Shown piece after piece: positions 10,707-22,700 of a stretch of 64,000 nucleotides of DNA. The stretch is from Schizosaccharomyces osmophilus (Eukaryota; Ascomycota; Schizosaccharomycetes; Schizosaccharomycetales; Schizosaccharomycetaceae): positions 1,729,001 through 1,793,000 of the forward strand of contig NC_079240.1 of the NCBI RefSeq assembly GCF_027921745.1. The letters run 5' to 3'. The translations under genes were made by a program, and so were the position numbers. Every line of letters begins with the position of its first letter. The stretch's first letter is position 1. The notes beneath the pieces are model-generated. The model searched no databases, was not told where the DNA came from, and saw only the letters and a list, made by a program, of their open reading frames with translations.

Positions 10707-12576
10707 ATGGTATTCGCAGATTTAGGACGTCGTTTAAATTCTGCCCTGGGCGATTTCTCCAAGGCTACATCTGTCAATGAAGAGGTAAGTAATGTGGTTG
10801 TCGTGAAGTAGACGAGCTCTTAGGTCCTTCATCATCTTTGCTTTTTTTATATGACGAACAGTTTTCTTCTTTGAAGCAAATTCCGTGTTGAACTTGAAGC
10901 AGAATGTCATGGTGTGTGTTTATTCTTTGAACAAAACAAGTTGAGTTTACAAAGATGTATGCTCTACGCCTATTCTGTTTAGTTTTATTGCATCTCATGG
11001 TTTGATTCAGCTGTTTCTGTATATTGATTGAGTTGTCGCTGCGCTTTTTCCTTTCTTCTTTACTTCTTTGTGCAATAACTAACTAGGCTAGCTTGTCGAT
11101 AATCTTTTAAAAACTATTTGCACTGCTTTATTGGAAACGGATGTCAATGTTCGACTCGTTCAAACATTAAGGAGCAATATTAAAAAGAAAATTAATATTA
11201 GCAATCTTCCTCAAGGCATTAATGGAAAGCGAATTGTTCAAAAAACTGTCTTTGATGAGCTTTGTACTTTGGTTGATCCCCAAGTTCAAGCTTTCACACC
11301 TAAAAAGGGAAAGCCGTCGGTAATTATGATGGTTGGTCTTCAAGGTAGCGGTAAGACCACCACATGTACCAAGCTAGCCTTACAGTATCAAAGAAAAGGT
11401 CTAAAGTCTTGCTTAGTTGCTGCAGATACATTTCGTGCAGGTGCTTTTGATCAATTAAAACAGAATGCTATTAAAGCTCGTGTACCCTTTTACGGTAGCT
11501 ACACTGAAACGGATCCGGTTGTTATTGCCCAGGAAGGTGTAGAGAAATTCAAAAAAGATCGGTTTGACGTTATTATCGTGGATACCTCTGGTAGACATCA
11601 ACAAGAGAAAGAACTTTTTGCTGAAATGGTTGAAATTTCCGAAGCTATCCAACCAGATCAAACAATAATGATTCTTGATGCTAGTATTGGTCAGGCTGCT
11701 GAACCTCAAGCAAAAGCTTTTAAGGAAACTGCAAACTTTGGGGCCGTCATTATTACAAAGTTAGACGGCCACGCTAAGGGTGGTGGTGCTCTGTCTGCGG
11801 TGGCAGCAACTAATACTCCCATTGTTTTTATTGGTACTGGTGAGCACATTAATGACTTGGAGAAATTCTCCCCTCGATCGTTTATTTCCAAGCTTTTAGG
11901 AATGGGTGATTTGGAAGGTCTCATGGAACACGTCCAATCGTTAAATTTAGACAAAAAGAATATGGTTAAAAACCTTGAGCAAGGAAAGTTTACCGTTCGT
12001 GATTTTCGAGATCAGCTTGGTAACATTATGAAACTCGGACCATTAAGTAAAATGGCCAGTATGATTCCCGGTATGAGCAATATGATGCAAGGCATGAATG
12101 ATGAAGATGGAGCTATACGTATGAAAAGAATGCTTTATATTGTCGATTCAATGACTGAACAAGAACTCGATTCTGATGGTCTTACTTTTACACAGCAACC
12201 CTCTCGTGTTTTCCGTGTAGCCAAGGGCAGTGGTACCAGTGTTATTGAGGTCGAAGAAACTATATCTCAGGTTCGTATTTTTGCACAGATGGCCAAAACC
12301 ATGGGAGGGAAAGATGGTATATTGGGCAAGCTTGGTGGAAATCCAGCTGCCGGTCTCAAAAAGGATCCTCGCCAAATGGCAGCTATGCAAAAGCGTCTTC
12401 AGTCAATGGGTGGGGGTGGCATGCCAGACTTCAACCCTGGTTCAATGAACTTTGGTGATATCTCTAAAATGGCGAGTAGTTTGATGGGCGGCGGAGGTGG
12501 TGGGCCCGGAGGTTTTGATCTTAAGGGCATGATGAATCAATTGCAAGGTGCGGCAAAGCCTCCTCGGAGACGTTAA
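10707..12576 (+). CDS. srp54: Signal recognition particle GTPase Srp54 (two exons)
   Basis: SRP54 binds signal sequences and SRP RNA and uses GTP to dock ribosomes at the ER. Exons are 10707-10784 (26 codons, [20 protein letters not shown]...) and 11092-12576, giving 520 aa. The splice joins ...SVNEE to [15 protein letters not shown], the family's N-domain sequence. The G domain has the P-loop [15 protein letters not shown] and [10 protein letters not shown]. The C-terminal M domain is methionine-rich and ends in glycine/methionine repeats and a basic PPRRR tail. The acceptor is the second of two nearby AGs (CTAACTAGGCTAG); the first puts the frame into a stop. The 307-nt intron is far longer than others in this window. 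Confidence 0.96.
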
Positions 12577-12832
12577 TTCTGTTTCTGTTGTATTTTAGTA
12601 ATTTACTCTTTTGGCATTTTTACTTGTTTAAATAAATGAATATCAGCGGTAAATTTCGTTTCTTTCCTTAGACCTCAAAATATTCACAATTTACTATTTA
12701 ATTTTTATACATGAACAAAACTTTCATAAAGTAATTCTTCAGATTAACCATAACCAAAATCTTAACCGAACAATAAATAAAAGAGCGAGCTTACTTATAG
12801 TCTAAGCAATAAATAAAACTTAGGTGATCGTG

Positions 12833-15626
12833 TTAGTCCTCTTCCTCTTTGATGTTTACCTCTTCATCAGTATCAACTGTCATTGAGTGATCTTGATTTG
12901 TTGTTTCAAGATTAAAGTCATTATTAGCAGCAGGTTCTTCTTCTTTGTCTTCAGTTTCTTTGATTTCGTTCACCTCTTCTGGGCGGTCTTCATCACTTTT
13001 CGCCTCTTGTTCTTCTCTCTCACGCGCCGTTTCTTCGTTATTTCTTAACATTGTATCAAACCTTGATAGAATATTCATGCTAGCAGAATCCAGCGTTAAG
13101 CCATACTAAATATCAATAAAATGGTCTTCGAAAGTTAAATTTTTACTTACATTCTCAAACGTTTGTAATTTCCTAATGGATTTGCTAAAGTCCTCAGAAG
13201 GTAAAGTCTCAGGAATGTTTAATTTTCCAAGCAAAGAAACTATGAGTTTTCTCTCTTTTCCTAAAAGATGGTTAGTACAAATCAAGACACCACCTACTCA
13301 CCTTCGGACGCACGAGGCAAGCTTTCAAATATGTTGTTCGCCAAGTGCAAATGAATTTTTTGATTTTCTGTGGAGGAATCGCTATTAACTTTTTTCTCAA
13401 AAAGTTTTTCGTGGTCGGTCCAGTCAAGCATTTGCAAAGCAATCTGGGAAGTTGACAATTGAAGATCATCTTCATCTATATCACGATATACTTCCAGCAA
13501 ATTCAACAACGTGTCGCAAAATACCTACGAACATGTTAGAACAAGCATTACGAAATTCAATACCTCTGCAACTTTCCACTGATTTTCGGGTGATCCATAT
13601 ACATAAACTGGAAAGAAATAACCCAGCACCTGGCGCAAAGCATAGTTCTCAACAGTATTAGGTTCAAAATACTGGATTATTAAAGGCTTTAGAAACTTTT
13701 TATTGTTAGTATTGCATTGGGTATTATTTCACATACCACCTCGTCTCTATAATGAACAATTACTAAGAGCTTCGCAATTGCTTCAGCACTAAGGGTTTGG
13801 AATTCGGCCTCGTCAATGTTAAAAAGATTTTCAAGCAGCAACGACGAAAACTGCTCATCAAAATTGGAGAATCGCTCCTTGCCATGTTGGAGAAAGATAT
13901 CAGTCAAAGTTCGAAGGGCAATGATTTTTAAATTATCTGTTCCTTTTTCCAAGCAGTGTAAATATAAAGGAATATTTTCAAAGGCCAAATCACTATTTAG
14001 GAGACAAACTAAGCTCAAACATTCTAAACCTTTTTCACGGATTGGGAGATCGTGTGATTTTACAGCAGGTATAATTAAAGACTTCAGTAAATCAACGACG
14101 TATAAGTTTTCATTTAGTGGAGAAGATATATTTTCGAATAAGGCTTGTACATAAGAAAGGCACCTAATCTCATTAAATGCTTCCTTATATTCTTCGGTCT
14201 CCTCATTAGCCTCATCTTCTTCCATATTGGAGGGAAGCGGAGAAGAAGCAGCATCTTTTTCTTTTTCCTGGGGTGACTTTGGGGGAGTCTGCTCGAGCTG
14301 GGATTCCTTTGTTGGTTCAATATGGCCCTGTTCAAAAATATCAGTAATGATCTCCACCAGTAATGAGCAAAAATCGGTTTCGGTAGTACACAACTTTTTC
14401 AGTAATTCCACATGAAGAGATATTAAAGTTTCCGTAAGCAACGAAGTGGAAAGACTGTTAGTTAAACTCTTTAATAATTTACGTCTTCCAATTTCATCAG
14501 CCATATCTTGATTCAAAGCGATAAGCAATAGCTGTTCAATGATAAATGAAGCCTCCTCATAAGTAGATTTGTCTCGTAAAGCGACATATTGTTTTTCAAT
14601 GAAAAATGTTAATTGACTTACTTCAGGTATTTTTTCTGCAAGTTCTCCAAAGTTTTTCTCAGCGCAAACTTCGCTAAACGATCTAGCAAGGAGAGCAGAC
14701 TCTGCCGTTAACTCCATCCAGAACTGATCGGGGAATTCAATTTCGGTGAGCGTTTCCAAGCGAGTAGTAAAAAAGCATTTGATTGCTAAATTGGCAACCT
14801 CTGAATTTTGGACGACATCCAAACGCTCTAATAATTCCAACAAATTATTATCTGCGCTTTCTATCCACTGATACGCTAGCATATTGGCCGCTGCCTGTTG
14901 AACACTCTCATCTCTATCATTCATACCCCATTTTAAAATACGAACTCGCTTTTTGATACTGAGGTATCGAAAGTCACCGATTTTAGGAACGACTTTAGAG
15001 TAGACGCATTTTCGATTGGTAGCATCTACGTCTCTGGCACGCTCAAGAATAAACGGTAGAGTAGCTTTACTTACTTCAATATTCAGCAAAACGGCTCTTC
15101 GAACATCAGGACTAGGATCATTTTGTAATAAAAATAATAGCATATTACGAACATCGTTTTCCTCCTCTTGTGTATCTTCTTGAAGACGAGAAAGCGCGAT
15201 GACAGCCTCCAATCTTACAAATGACTCTCTGTCTACTACACGGTCAAGTAATTTCTCACGAAGGATGCTGTATATGTCATCATCAATTTCTTTCACGGAA
15301 TTGATGACTCTGGCTACGACCTGACAGCTACGAAAGCGTATCGTTTTATCTTTCGCATCTAACCCTCTTAAAGCGTGCTTTAAAACTGGTTGAGCAATGT
15401 CGGTTTCGGGATCCTTCTGTTGAAGATAATTAATGAATGTGACAATAAACCGAAGCACGCGATCAGCATTCGTGTTTCCTTTTCTCACTGTTAAAATAAT
15501 GTTTATGGATTGAAAAACATCCTGTAAGAAGGCTTCTTGAAGCCGTAAAGCGAATAATTTATTACACAGCTTTCTGTGGCTCGAAACGGAATTTTGGCTG
15601 GATGCAATGACCTGTAAAGCAGACAT
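12833..15626 (-). CDS. cnd3: Condensin HEAT subunit Cnd3 (CAP-G, five exons)
   Basis: Non-SMC HEAT-repeat subunit of condensin that binds DNA with the kleisin Cnd2 and compacts mitotic chromosomes. Exons are 15626-13737, 13695-13564, 13524-13302, 13260-13151 and 13105-12833; the sum is 875 aa, the length I recall for S. pombe Cnd3. Exon 1 holds the N-terminal HEAT array (for example RAVLLNIEVSKATLPFILER). The middle exons carry the CAP-G C-terminal domain (LRQVLGYFFPVY, then VFCDTLLNLLEVYRDIDEDD). The last exon is a strongly acidic tail rich in E and D. Introns are 39-45 nt. For exon 2 the first AG after the branch site is used; the next in-frame AG would drop three residues. It is in tandem with par1 and convergent with srp54. 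Confidence 0.95.
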
Positions 15627-16002
15627 CCTGAGTTTATAGATCCTCTAATTAATATAATAGATGTGACTGATGCTAGAAGAGCTGCTGAACAGCCCAAGTG
15701 AATGTTGGTGATATGGAGGTTTGTATTACTTAGGATGTAAACATATGAACCCGGTAATCGTCTTAGAGAGGTCATTATGTTCAACAAATCTTTTTAACTA
15801 AAAGGAATTAATTATACGAATACGAAAAAAAAAAAATATTCTAAATGAAAGATAAAGAAAAAGAAAAGAAAATCATAGTGAAACTAATTATGGTTAAATA
15901 TATGGCAGTAATAATCAGATGCAAAATTGCAGCATATTCATTAGATATAGAAAAGAAATAAGTTGTAGCATAATATGAATCATTATTAATAATGCAAAAG
16001 GC
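15627..16002. other. Spacer between par1 3' end and cnd3 5' end
   Basis: This 376-bp tandem spacer acts as the par1 3' UTR and the cnd3 promoter. It has an A10 run at about 15826 and is otherwise featureless AT-rich sequence. Confidence 0.5.
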
Positions 16003-18029
16003 CTAATCGTCTGGAGTTTCGATCGATATTTTTTTTAATTGTTCCGTAGTTGTCTGTACCGATATATTTTTCGATGCTTTCATTTTAGAGGCATTTTCAT
16101 TCGCAATAGACTCAAGGATAAGCCACCTTTCTTTCCTTTCTTGTTCTTCCTTTTCTTTTTTGTTTATCGCTTCAGAGTATTCTGTATCAACTTCGTCGAA
16201 TAAAGAAGAATTTATATCCATAAACAATTTCAAAACATTACAAACCATTGAGTTGATAACCCTGTGCAAGTTAGCTATTTGAAGAACGATAAACAAAACA
16301 ACGTGACTCCATACCTGTTCCAATGGCTTTTTGATATTTCAAAGAGAGCAGGATATATAATAGGCAAAATGACATCTACGTTTTCTTCAACCAGATGCAC
16401 AAAATAATCGTTGTTAAAGAAATATAAAGCACGCTCGGCAACTTGAAAATTTTGGCTAGATATGCAAGAAGCTAATTTATGAAATAGCGGTATTTGGACT
16501 TTTAGAAATTCAGACGGTTCCATCACTTCAACGATATCTTCCAATTCATTCAAAAATAAAACTTCTTTCCCACTATTGATCTTTGGCCAGTAGCGAAGAA
16601 GACCTAGAATGACCTACATATCGATTAGTAAATAAAAAGGTAATATTTTTTATATAAACCTACCTCTTCAGTCACGGAGGAATCTTTTTCCACAAATTGC
16701 ACGATACCATAAGCAATTTGTGGATAATAAAGGGCGAGAGATTTTGCCTTATGCATAGGGATTAAAACACGGGATAAGAAAACCTTATGTTCTTCCTTTA
16801 ATGGAAGTGCAAACCCGTTGATAATACTGCCCAGGATTTCAAGGAGTTCAGCAATTCCGCTAAACTGCTCATTCTCGTAAATATATTGAAGAAACAAATT
16901 GTTGATAGACCTTCGAATGAAAGCACGCAACGAAAGAAATTTTCCGTAAATTCTATGAAGAATGGTTTTCAAAAAATCCCTTTCACGAGGATCTTCACTG
17001 TCAAACAAAACAAGTAGTTTACGAATAAATTTTTGGTTGATATATACTTTTGCAATAGAAGTGTTGAGTGACGGGGACTCAAAAAACCTCAAAAAAAAGT
17101 CATAAACAAGATGTAAATGAGGCCATGCCACTTCTAATGCAGGTTCATCTTCTTCTAAATCCACGACTTCGCCGAGAGGGTTCGAAGGGGGTGGTAAAGG
17201 GCGAAAAACATTAACGGAGAACATATGTACAATGGAGGGATATAAAGACTCATCTATTGCTTCTTTCCGAACAGAAACCAAATCTATCAAATCTTGCAGG
17301 GCCTCGCGCTTCACCTCCTTACCATATAAATCAGTGGACGGATCATTAAAGTCAAACAAAACACAGCATTGTTCTAATTTTTCCAAGGCCAAGGAATGCC
17401 ATGCAGTGATAGGGACATCTAGAAAGTTAGTCAAACATGGACCATAAAAAGTAAGAATAGTCGTTTAAGAAAAAAAGATTAAAAGTTTTGAATATCCCTA
17501 CGACGACCGATATATGGTGCCGTATGTAAGAATACCCACAAACGACTATAGTAAACACAGCATACCTGAAAAAGAAGGAAGACGAACGAGCATTCGATTT
17601 TCAGATATGTGGTATAAAGAAGATCTTTGCTTTCGTACAGTTCGAACATTCTCTAGCAGAATCTCGTCTCTCGGAGTAGGAGTCGTATCAATTGGAACCT
17701 TTTTACTTGAATGCTTGGGGACTGAAAGATAATCATTCTGAGCACCCATAACATTGTTGGGAGATTCAACAGGCGATGACTATAGCAATGTAAGTGTTAA
17801 TTAGCTCGAGTTCAAACAGCAAGTGCTAGGTCTCTAAAGGACTTCCAGCAAAAAAAGGTATACCTCTTTAGAAGAAGATTTTGAAGATTCATGGGAAGAG
17901 GACTTTTTACTCTCTTTCTTTTTGCTAGACTTCTGTGAGTCCTGCGTTTTACCCCTAGAGAGCTAATACATTCGTCAGCATAAATTCTCCTGGAATTTTA
18001 CTCACCATTTTACTTTTAATGCCCTTCAT
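16003..18029 (-). CDS. par1: PP2A B56/B' regulatory subunit Par1 (six exons)
   Basis: B56-type regulatory subunit that targets protein phosphatase 2A, acting in septation, cell shape and meiotic cohesin protection in S. pombe. Exons are 18029-18006 (24 nt), 17962-17864, 17779-17566, 17418-16664, 16613-16315 and 16261-16003, giving 549 aa (S. pombe Par1 548). The N terminus is lysine/serine-rich. The B56 solenoid begins at [18 protein letters not shown] and runs through [16 protein letters not shown] and [18 protein letters not shown] to an acidic/basic helical end. Every intron phase closes exactly. All introns are about 45-90 nt. The N-terminal 8-residue coding exon is short but keeps frame. 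It is transcribed away from the tRNA-His at the block boundary. Confidence 0.95.
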
Positions 18030-18504
18030 TTTTATAGTAGTCGGCAAAAATCGAGGCTGATTTCCTTGCAACTTGAAAGTTAAGCTTAAATTCCGTGATG
18101 AAAGAAGCCTTTAGGATATGGTCCCAAAACAGGCTACTTAAGATGACAAAATCAATTTGTTCTTCCACGTAATTACTTCCTATTTCCTATCTTTTTGAAA
18201 GTCTATTTCGTTCTTCTTTAGTTGGTATTTACATGATGGAAGCCCGTAGTAACAAAGAATAAGAAGCCCATAATAATTGGGATGTGCGGTACGCTTCGTT
18301 ACACCTTTTACCGGTGGAACGACTTCATCTTTAACAAATAAAACTTTTAAAAAAGCAAAGCAAATATAAGACACACCCAACTTGACAGCATGAATTTTGA
18401 AATTATTTATACGATAAGTCTTTTTCCAATGGAAGGTTTCTTTACCTCTCAATTTTTTTGTTTGCTCTACATATAGTGTAAGCAATAACATCTATCAACA
18501 ACAA
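18030..18504. other. par1 upstream region up to the tRNA gene
   Basis: This 475-bp region serves as the par1 promoter. A 103-codon minus-strand open frame at 18180-18491 lacks recognisable domains and probably arises by chance. Confidence 0.45.
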
Positions 18505-18576
18505 GCTCACATGGTCCAGTGGTAAAGACTCATCCTTGTGGCGGATGCGACCCAGGTTCGATTCCTGGTGTGGGCA
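18505..18576 (+). tRNA. tRNA-His (GTG anticodon)
   Basis: A 72-nt cloverleaf. The acceptor GCTCACA pairs with TGTGGGC (one G-T pair) with discriminator A. The D arm is GTC/GAC. The anticodon stem CATCC/GGATG encloses loop TTGTGGC, so the anticodon is GTG (His). The T arm is CCAGG TTCGATT CCTGG. No intron is present. A T6 run at 18582-18587 fits a Pol III terminator. The extra 5' G of tRNA-His is added after transcription in eukaryotes. It lies at the junction between two blocks that are separate in S. pombe. Confidence 0.97.
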
Positions 18577-19337
18577 AAATATTTTTTGTTTTGCTTCTTG
18601 TGTATTCAAAATTCCTCAGTAAAGTTAATAGTTTCGTATATTCATCTATGAACTGAGGCGATGCATACGACAAACCCACAATTTTTGGGGTTAACATGAT
18701 CAGACAGAGTAGTGGTTTGCTGTTTTTCCATTAGTAAACATAAAAGTCGCTGATATAGGTTACCATGAACGTTGAGAAGAGTTTTAGATGTCTCAAAGAT
18801 TCTTTTGTTTAATAAAAGCAGTGAATTAATATCTGTTTGGCATATGTCTTCATTACATGGAAGCTTTTGATACTGTGCTTTGCATGAACACTTTTCCCAA
18901 CATCTAGAGAGGAAAATGATAACTAATGTTTGTTTATCTCTTACGTTTCGATTGAGAAGAACTGATCCTCAATCCTTCGAAACTGCATAGATTTATCCTA
19001 TTGTTGCAAAAACCGGTGTACCCTTACAAGTAACAGTTCAATCTTTGTCTTAGGGAATACGTGTATTTGCATTGTTAAGAATTATTTATTTAAAAGCTTC
19101 GTTCTTTACAATTTTTAAGAATTATCATGAGCTCAAAAGCAAATTCTCTTTCCGCACATTTAGTACTTTAGCACTCTTTTCCTTGATCAAGCTTTGTACG
19201 TAGAATGCAGAAAGCAATTAAATACATAAAAATTAACATATAAGTAAAATCGACTTAACCAGGAGAATGAGCTTCATACATATTCGTATTCCATATTGGA
19301 GATATTACCAAATATCTACCCAACTTTCTCGATGGTA

Positions 19338-19344
<7 letters not shown>

Positions 19345-19368
<24 letters not shown>
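19345..19368. repeat. A24 homopolymer
   Basis: Twenty-four consecutive A residues, the longest mononucleotide run in the window. It lies in the block junction about 375 bp upstream of rik1. It could be a nucleosome-excluding tract. Confidence 0.95.
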
Positions 19369-19403
19369 GGACTTGTTATTTTCTTTTTCTTTTATAGTAT
19401 CCT

Positions 19404-19607
19404 TTATGCAGTCATGTAAGATTTTGGATTAGAAAATATATCTAGTTCCTCTGATTCTGTGCATCTTCCCTCCCAATATGGTTTTTTTCCTAACCCTTGC
19501 ATTTCTCGTTTTGACATCGTTTTGAAGGGAATAACAAAAATTTCCCAGTATATTAGGAAAACCTTTGCATGTACATAAAAAGCAATTAATTTGGCATTCC
19601 GCTGCAT
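19404..19607 (-). CDS. Possible small protein, 67 aa, function unknown
   Basis: An ATG-initiated open frame of 67 codons with a hydrophobic N-terminal half (about residues 7-28, possible membrane segment) and a polar, charged end (GKKPYWEGRCTESEELD). The composition looks more protein-like than nearby random frames. There is no family match that I recognise and no clear intron. It could equally be chance. Confidence 0.2.
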   Translation of the reverse strand: MQRNAKLIAFYVHAKVFLIYWEIFVIPFKTMSKREMQGLGKKPYWEGRCTESEELDIFSNPKSYMTA

Positions 19608-19742
19608 AAATTGTATGTCTATAACGTATTATTCTGTTGGAGACGTGAATTGTCCTTTTGAATATTAACGATATTCCTACTGGTACATATCCCTTTTTTT
19701 CATTTTCGTAGTTATAGTTTCTGCATTTTATGGAAATTGTGC

Positions 19743-22700
19743 ATGGCGCTTTGCGTTCACTCGTTTAGATCGACAGCAATTGATACAGCGATATCGAGTC
19801 AATTCTTTTCTTCTGAAGCATCCTTGATCTTTGTACAAAATTTGAACATTAATGTTTATCGCATAACCGCTAAACGTGACTTAGATCTTTTTACAACTAT
19901 CCCTTTATGGTATGCAGTAAGGCATTTACAGACCTATCGACCACAGGGTCTTAATCGGGATTATCTTTTTGTTGTTTTACAAGATGATACATACTTTACG
20001 CTTTATTGGGATGAAGACTTTCAGAAAGTAAATATCGATCATCCTCCTCTACGGTATCGAATATCTTTTCCCTGGAGTCGTTTCACCAAAAGTCATTGTT
20101 TGGTAGACAAGAAAATGCGTATGATTTTTTTAAGTATAGATGAAGTTTTTATGCTGTGTATAAATATCTTGTCTGCTGAAGAAAGACAAAACTCTGGTTG
20201 TTCCATTAACGACGGTTTCCCCATCTCTTTTCCAGTGAACCCTATACTTGACATTTGTCTGCTAAACTATCCGAAAATTCCTACTTTAGTTGTTTTACAC
20301 AGTGAAGGTGTTGATTCGGCTATAACAGCTTTTCCTATTGACGTGGAGTCAAAGAATTTAGAAAATGGGATTCGTCTCTTCGAGTCCGTTCTACCTTCCA
20401 AAATTATCCCTTTCGGAAAACGAGGATTGCTGGTTTTGGACAGAAGAACCATCCATTGCTTTTATCGTGGTGGAGTAGTTACCATAAATTCACTGCCGAG
20501 AGTTTATAATCATTGGGTACCTCTTGAAGGTTATGATAATCATTTCATTGTTTCTGACGAAAACGGTGATTTTTATGCAATTTACTCAAGCATTTTGGCT
20601 GGGAAACTATGGAATTTGACCTTCGAAAAGTTGGATATACTACCCGTCACGTTCATTACAAGTTTAGTCTCACTCAATGATGATCTTTTATTTATTGGTA
20701 GTCATGGGAGTTGTTCAAAGCTCATATCTCTTCAAGACCTAAGTGATACTTTTACCTTACCGAACTTGGGGCCTATCCACGATATTAATATGTACTCAAG
20801 TGACCAGAGTCAAACTATGCTTGTATGTGCTGGATCTTTTAAAAATCCATCTATATTGCACTATAGGCATGCTTTATTTATGAACTTCCTTGGATTTTTT
20901 GAATGTTCTGGTATTGTTCGCGTCATGGTTCTCTCTTCGCATGTGGTTGAAAAACTGTTCATCGTCTTCGTCGATGAAACTTTGGTTTTCGATATCGATA
21001 TTAAGAAAGGCTTTCAATTGGAGCTTGTTCCTGAGCTTTCAATTAACGAAAGAACGATCGCGCTGTCGGGAACCGGGACCGACAATCAATTTATTCAGGT
21101 AACTTCAAAATCCTTGTACATTTATGATTCCATGAATTTATCAAAAGTAGTACATCTGGATAAAATTACAAATGCCACTTGTTATAAAGATTATTCTGCA
21201 ATAGTTCTGGGTGGATTAGAGCTTGTTATATTTCAAAAAGACGTCGAGATATCTCGAATCAAATTTGATAGCGAGATTAGCTGCTTAGAAATGGCCAGCG
21301 AGTCAAACATTGCTATTGGCTTTTGGTCCAAAGAGGTTCTAATCTTTAACTTTTTAATAAATCTTGATTCCGCATTTGTGTTTAAGTCCAAACTTCCTTC
21401 ACTACCTCGAAACGTTATATTGGAAAATTTCAATTCTGAAATCAGTCTTTTCCTTGTTTCATATGGCGACGGATTTTTGGTTTCATATGTCCTATCAAGA
21501 AACATTTTAGTCTTTACTGAGATGAAAAAATTGGGAACTACCCCGATAGTATTTTCTCGGTTGAATGTGCATATTGGAACATACATAATTTGTAATAATG
21601 ATCAGCCTCATATGGTTTACGGATTCAATGGAACTCTTGGATATATGCCATTAAATATGCCTGTTTCTTATGATGTCTGCCAGTTTTCGAAAGAAATAGG
21701 CACAACTGGACTCGTTGCGGTCTCGTCAAAAGGTGTTTCCTTCTTAGAAATGGATAGAAGGCCTCATTTATACGCGAATAAATTTCCTTTGAGTCATGTT
21801 CCTTTGCGTGCAGTAATATTAGACCAAATACTGTTGACCATTACTCTTCATCCGCACTCTAATAGCACAGATGGTCTAAACGAAAGATACTCATTATTAC
21901 TCTTAGACTATTCTAGCGGTAAACAATTGGAGAAATATGATTTTCCACTGTACGATCGATGTGAAGAAATTCTAAGGATAGAAAACGGAACAATAGTTGT
22001 TGCTGTTAATAATCATCAGATAGTTGATTTACTCCCGTCGAGTGGTAAGTTATTGTTGTACCGATTCATGCCAGATCTGATCGCACTTAATTGTATAAAC
22101 ACTGTTCAGCTTTCTGCTGCTGTGAGCTGTTTATCTGTGTACGAAAAGGGGTTTATTGCTTCTTTTGGGCATTTCGTTGGTTTTTTTGATATCTTAAATG
22201 AAAAAATGGGAATGAAAACTAAATTTTGTGTTGGCAATCTGATATCACAAATAATTGTTGACAGCGAACAAAATATTTTAATTGGGGACGTCGTTGGATT
22301 CATCACTGTTTTGAGACTGGAAAATTATACGTTTGTAATGTACGCAAGATACAATATTGGTGAACGTATACTTACTGCTCTTTGCTTTGAAAGAAATAAA
22401 TACGTTTTTGCATCCGATAGCGGAGTATTGCACATTGTTAGACTGGAGACTATCGCGGAGTCCGAACAAATAAATGGACAAATAAGACTTATTACAGAAG
22501 CACAATACCGGCTTCATGATAAGGTAACCCGATTTTGTTTGAATACGCTTCCCCGAAATAGTCCTTCTGATAAAATGCTAGAACCTCGTTTATATTTTGG
22601 TACAAGAAAAGGCGCGATCGGAAGTATATTTTCCTTAAATTCGAATATCAATGAATTTGACGAACTCGCGAAGAAGATACGACAGCTTGAACTCTCATAT

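Larger units (their letters stand above)
18577..19742. other. Junction region without recognised genes
   Basis: About 1.17 kb between tRNA-His and rik1. It contains an uninterrupted A24 run (19345-19368), a possible short minus-strand ORF at 19404-19607 and AT-rich sequence. No Ty3/gypsy-type LTR or other mobile-element ends were visible. Confidence 0.5.

Noticed and set aside
10774-10998. 74-codon minus-strand open frame inside the srp54 intron
   Set aside because: No family match; overlaps the exon 1 donor and is intronic on the other strand.
18180-18491. 103-codon minus-strand open frame upstream of par1
   Set aside because: No domain, no clear context, and it lies in the par1 promoter next to a tRNA gene.
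19737-19742. TTG start two codons upstream of rik1
   Set aside because: The ATG at 19743 aligns with the DDB1-family start; non-ATG initiation is not needed.
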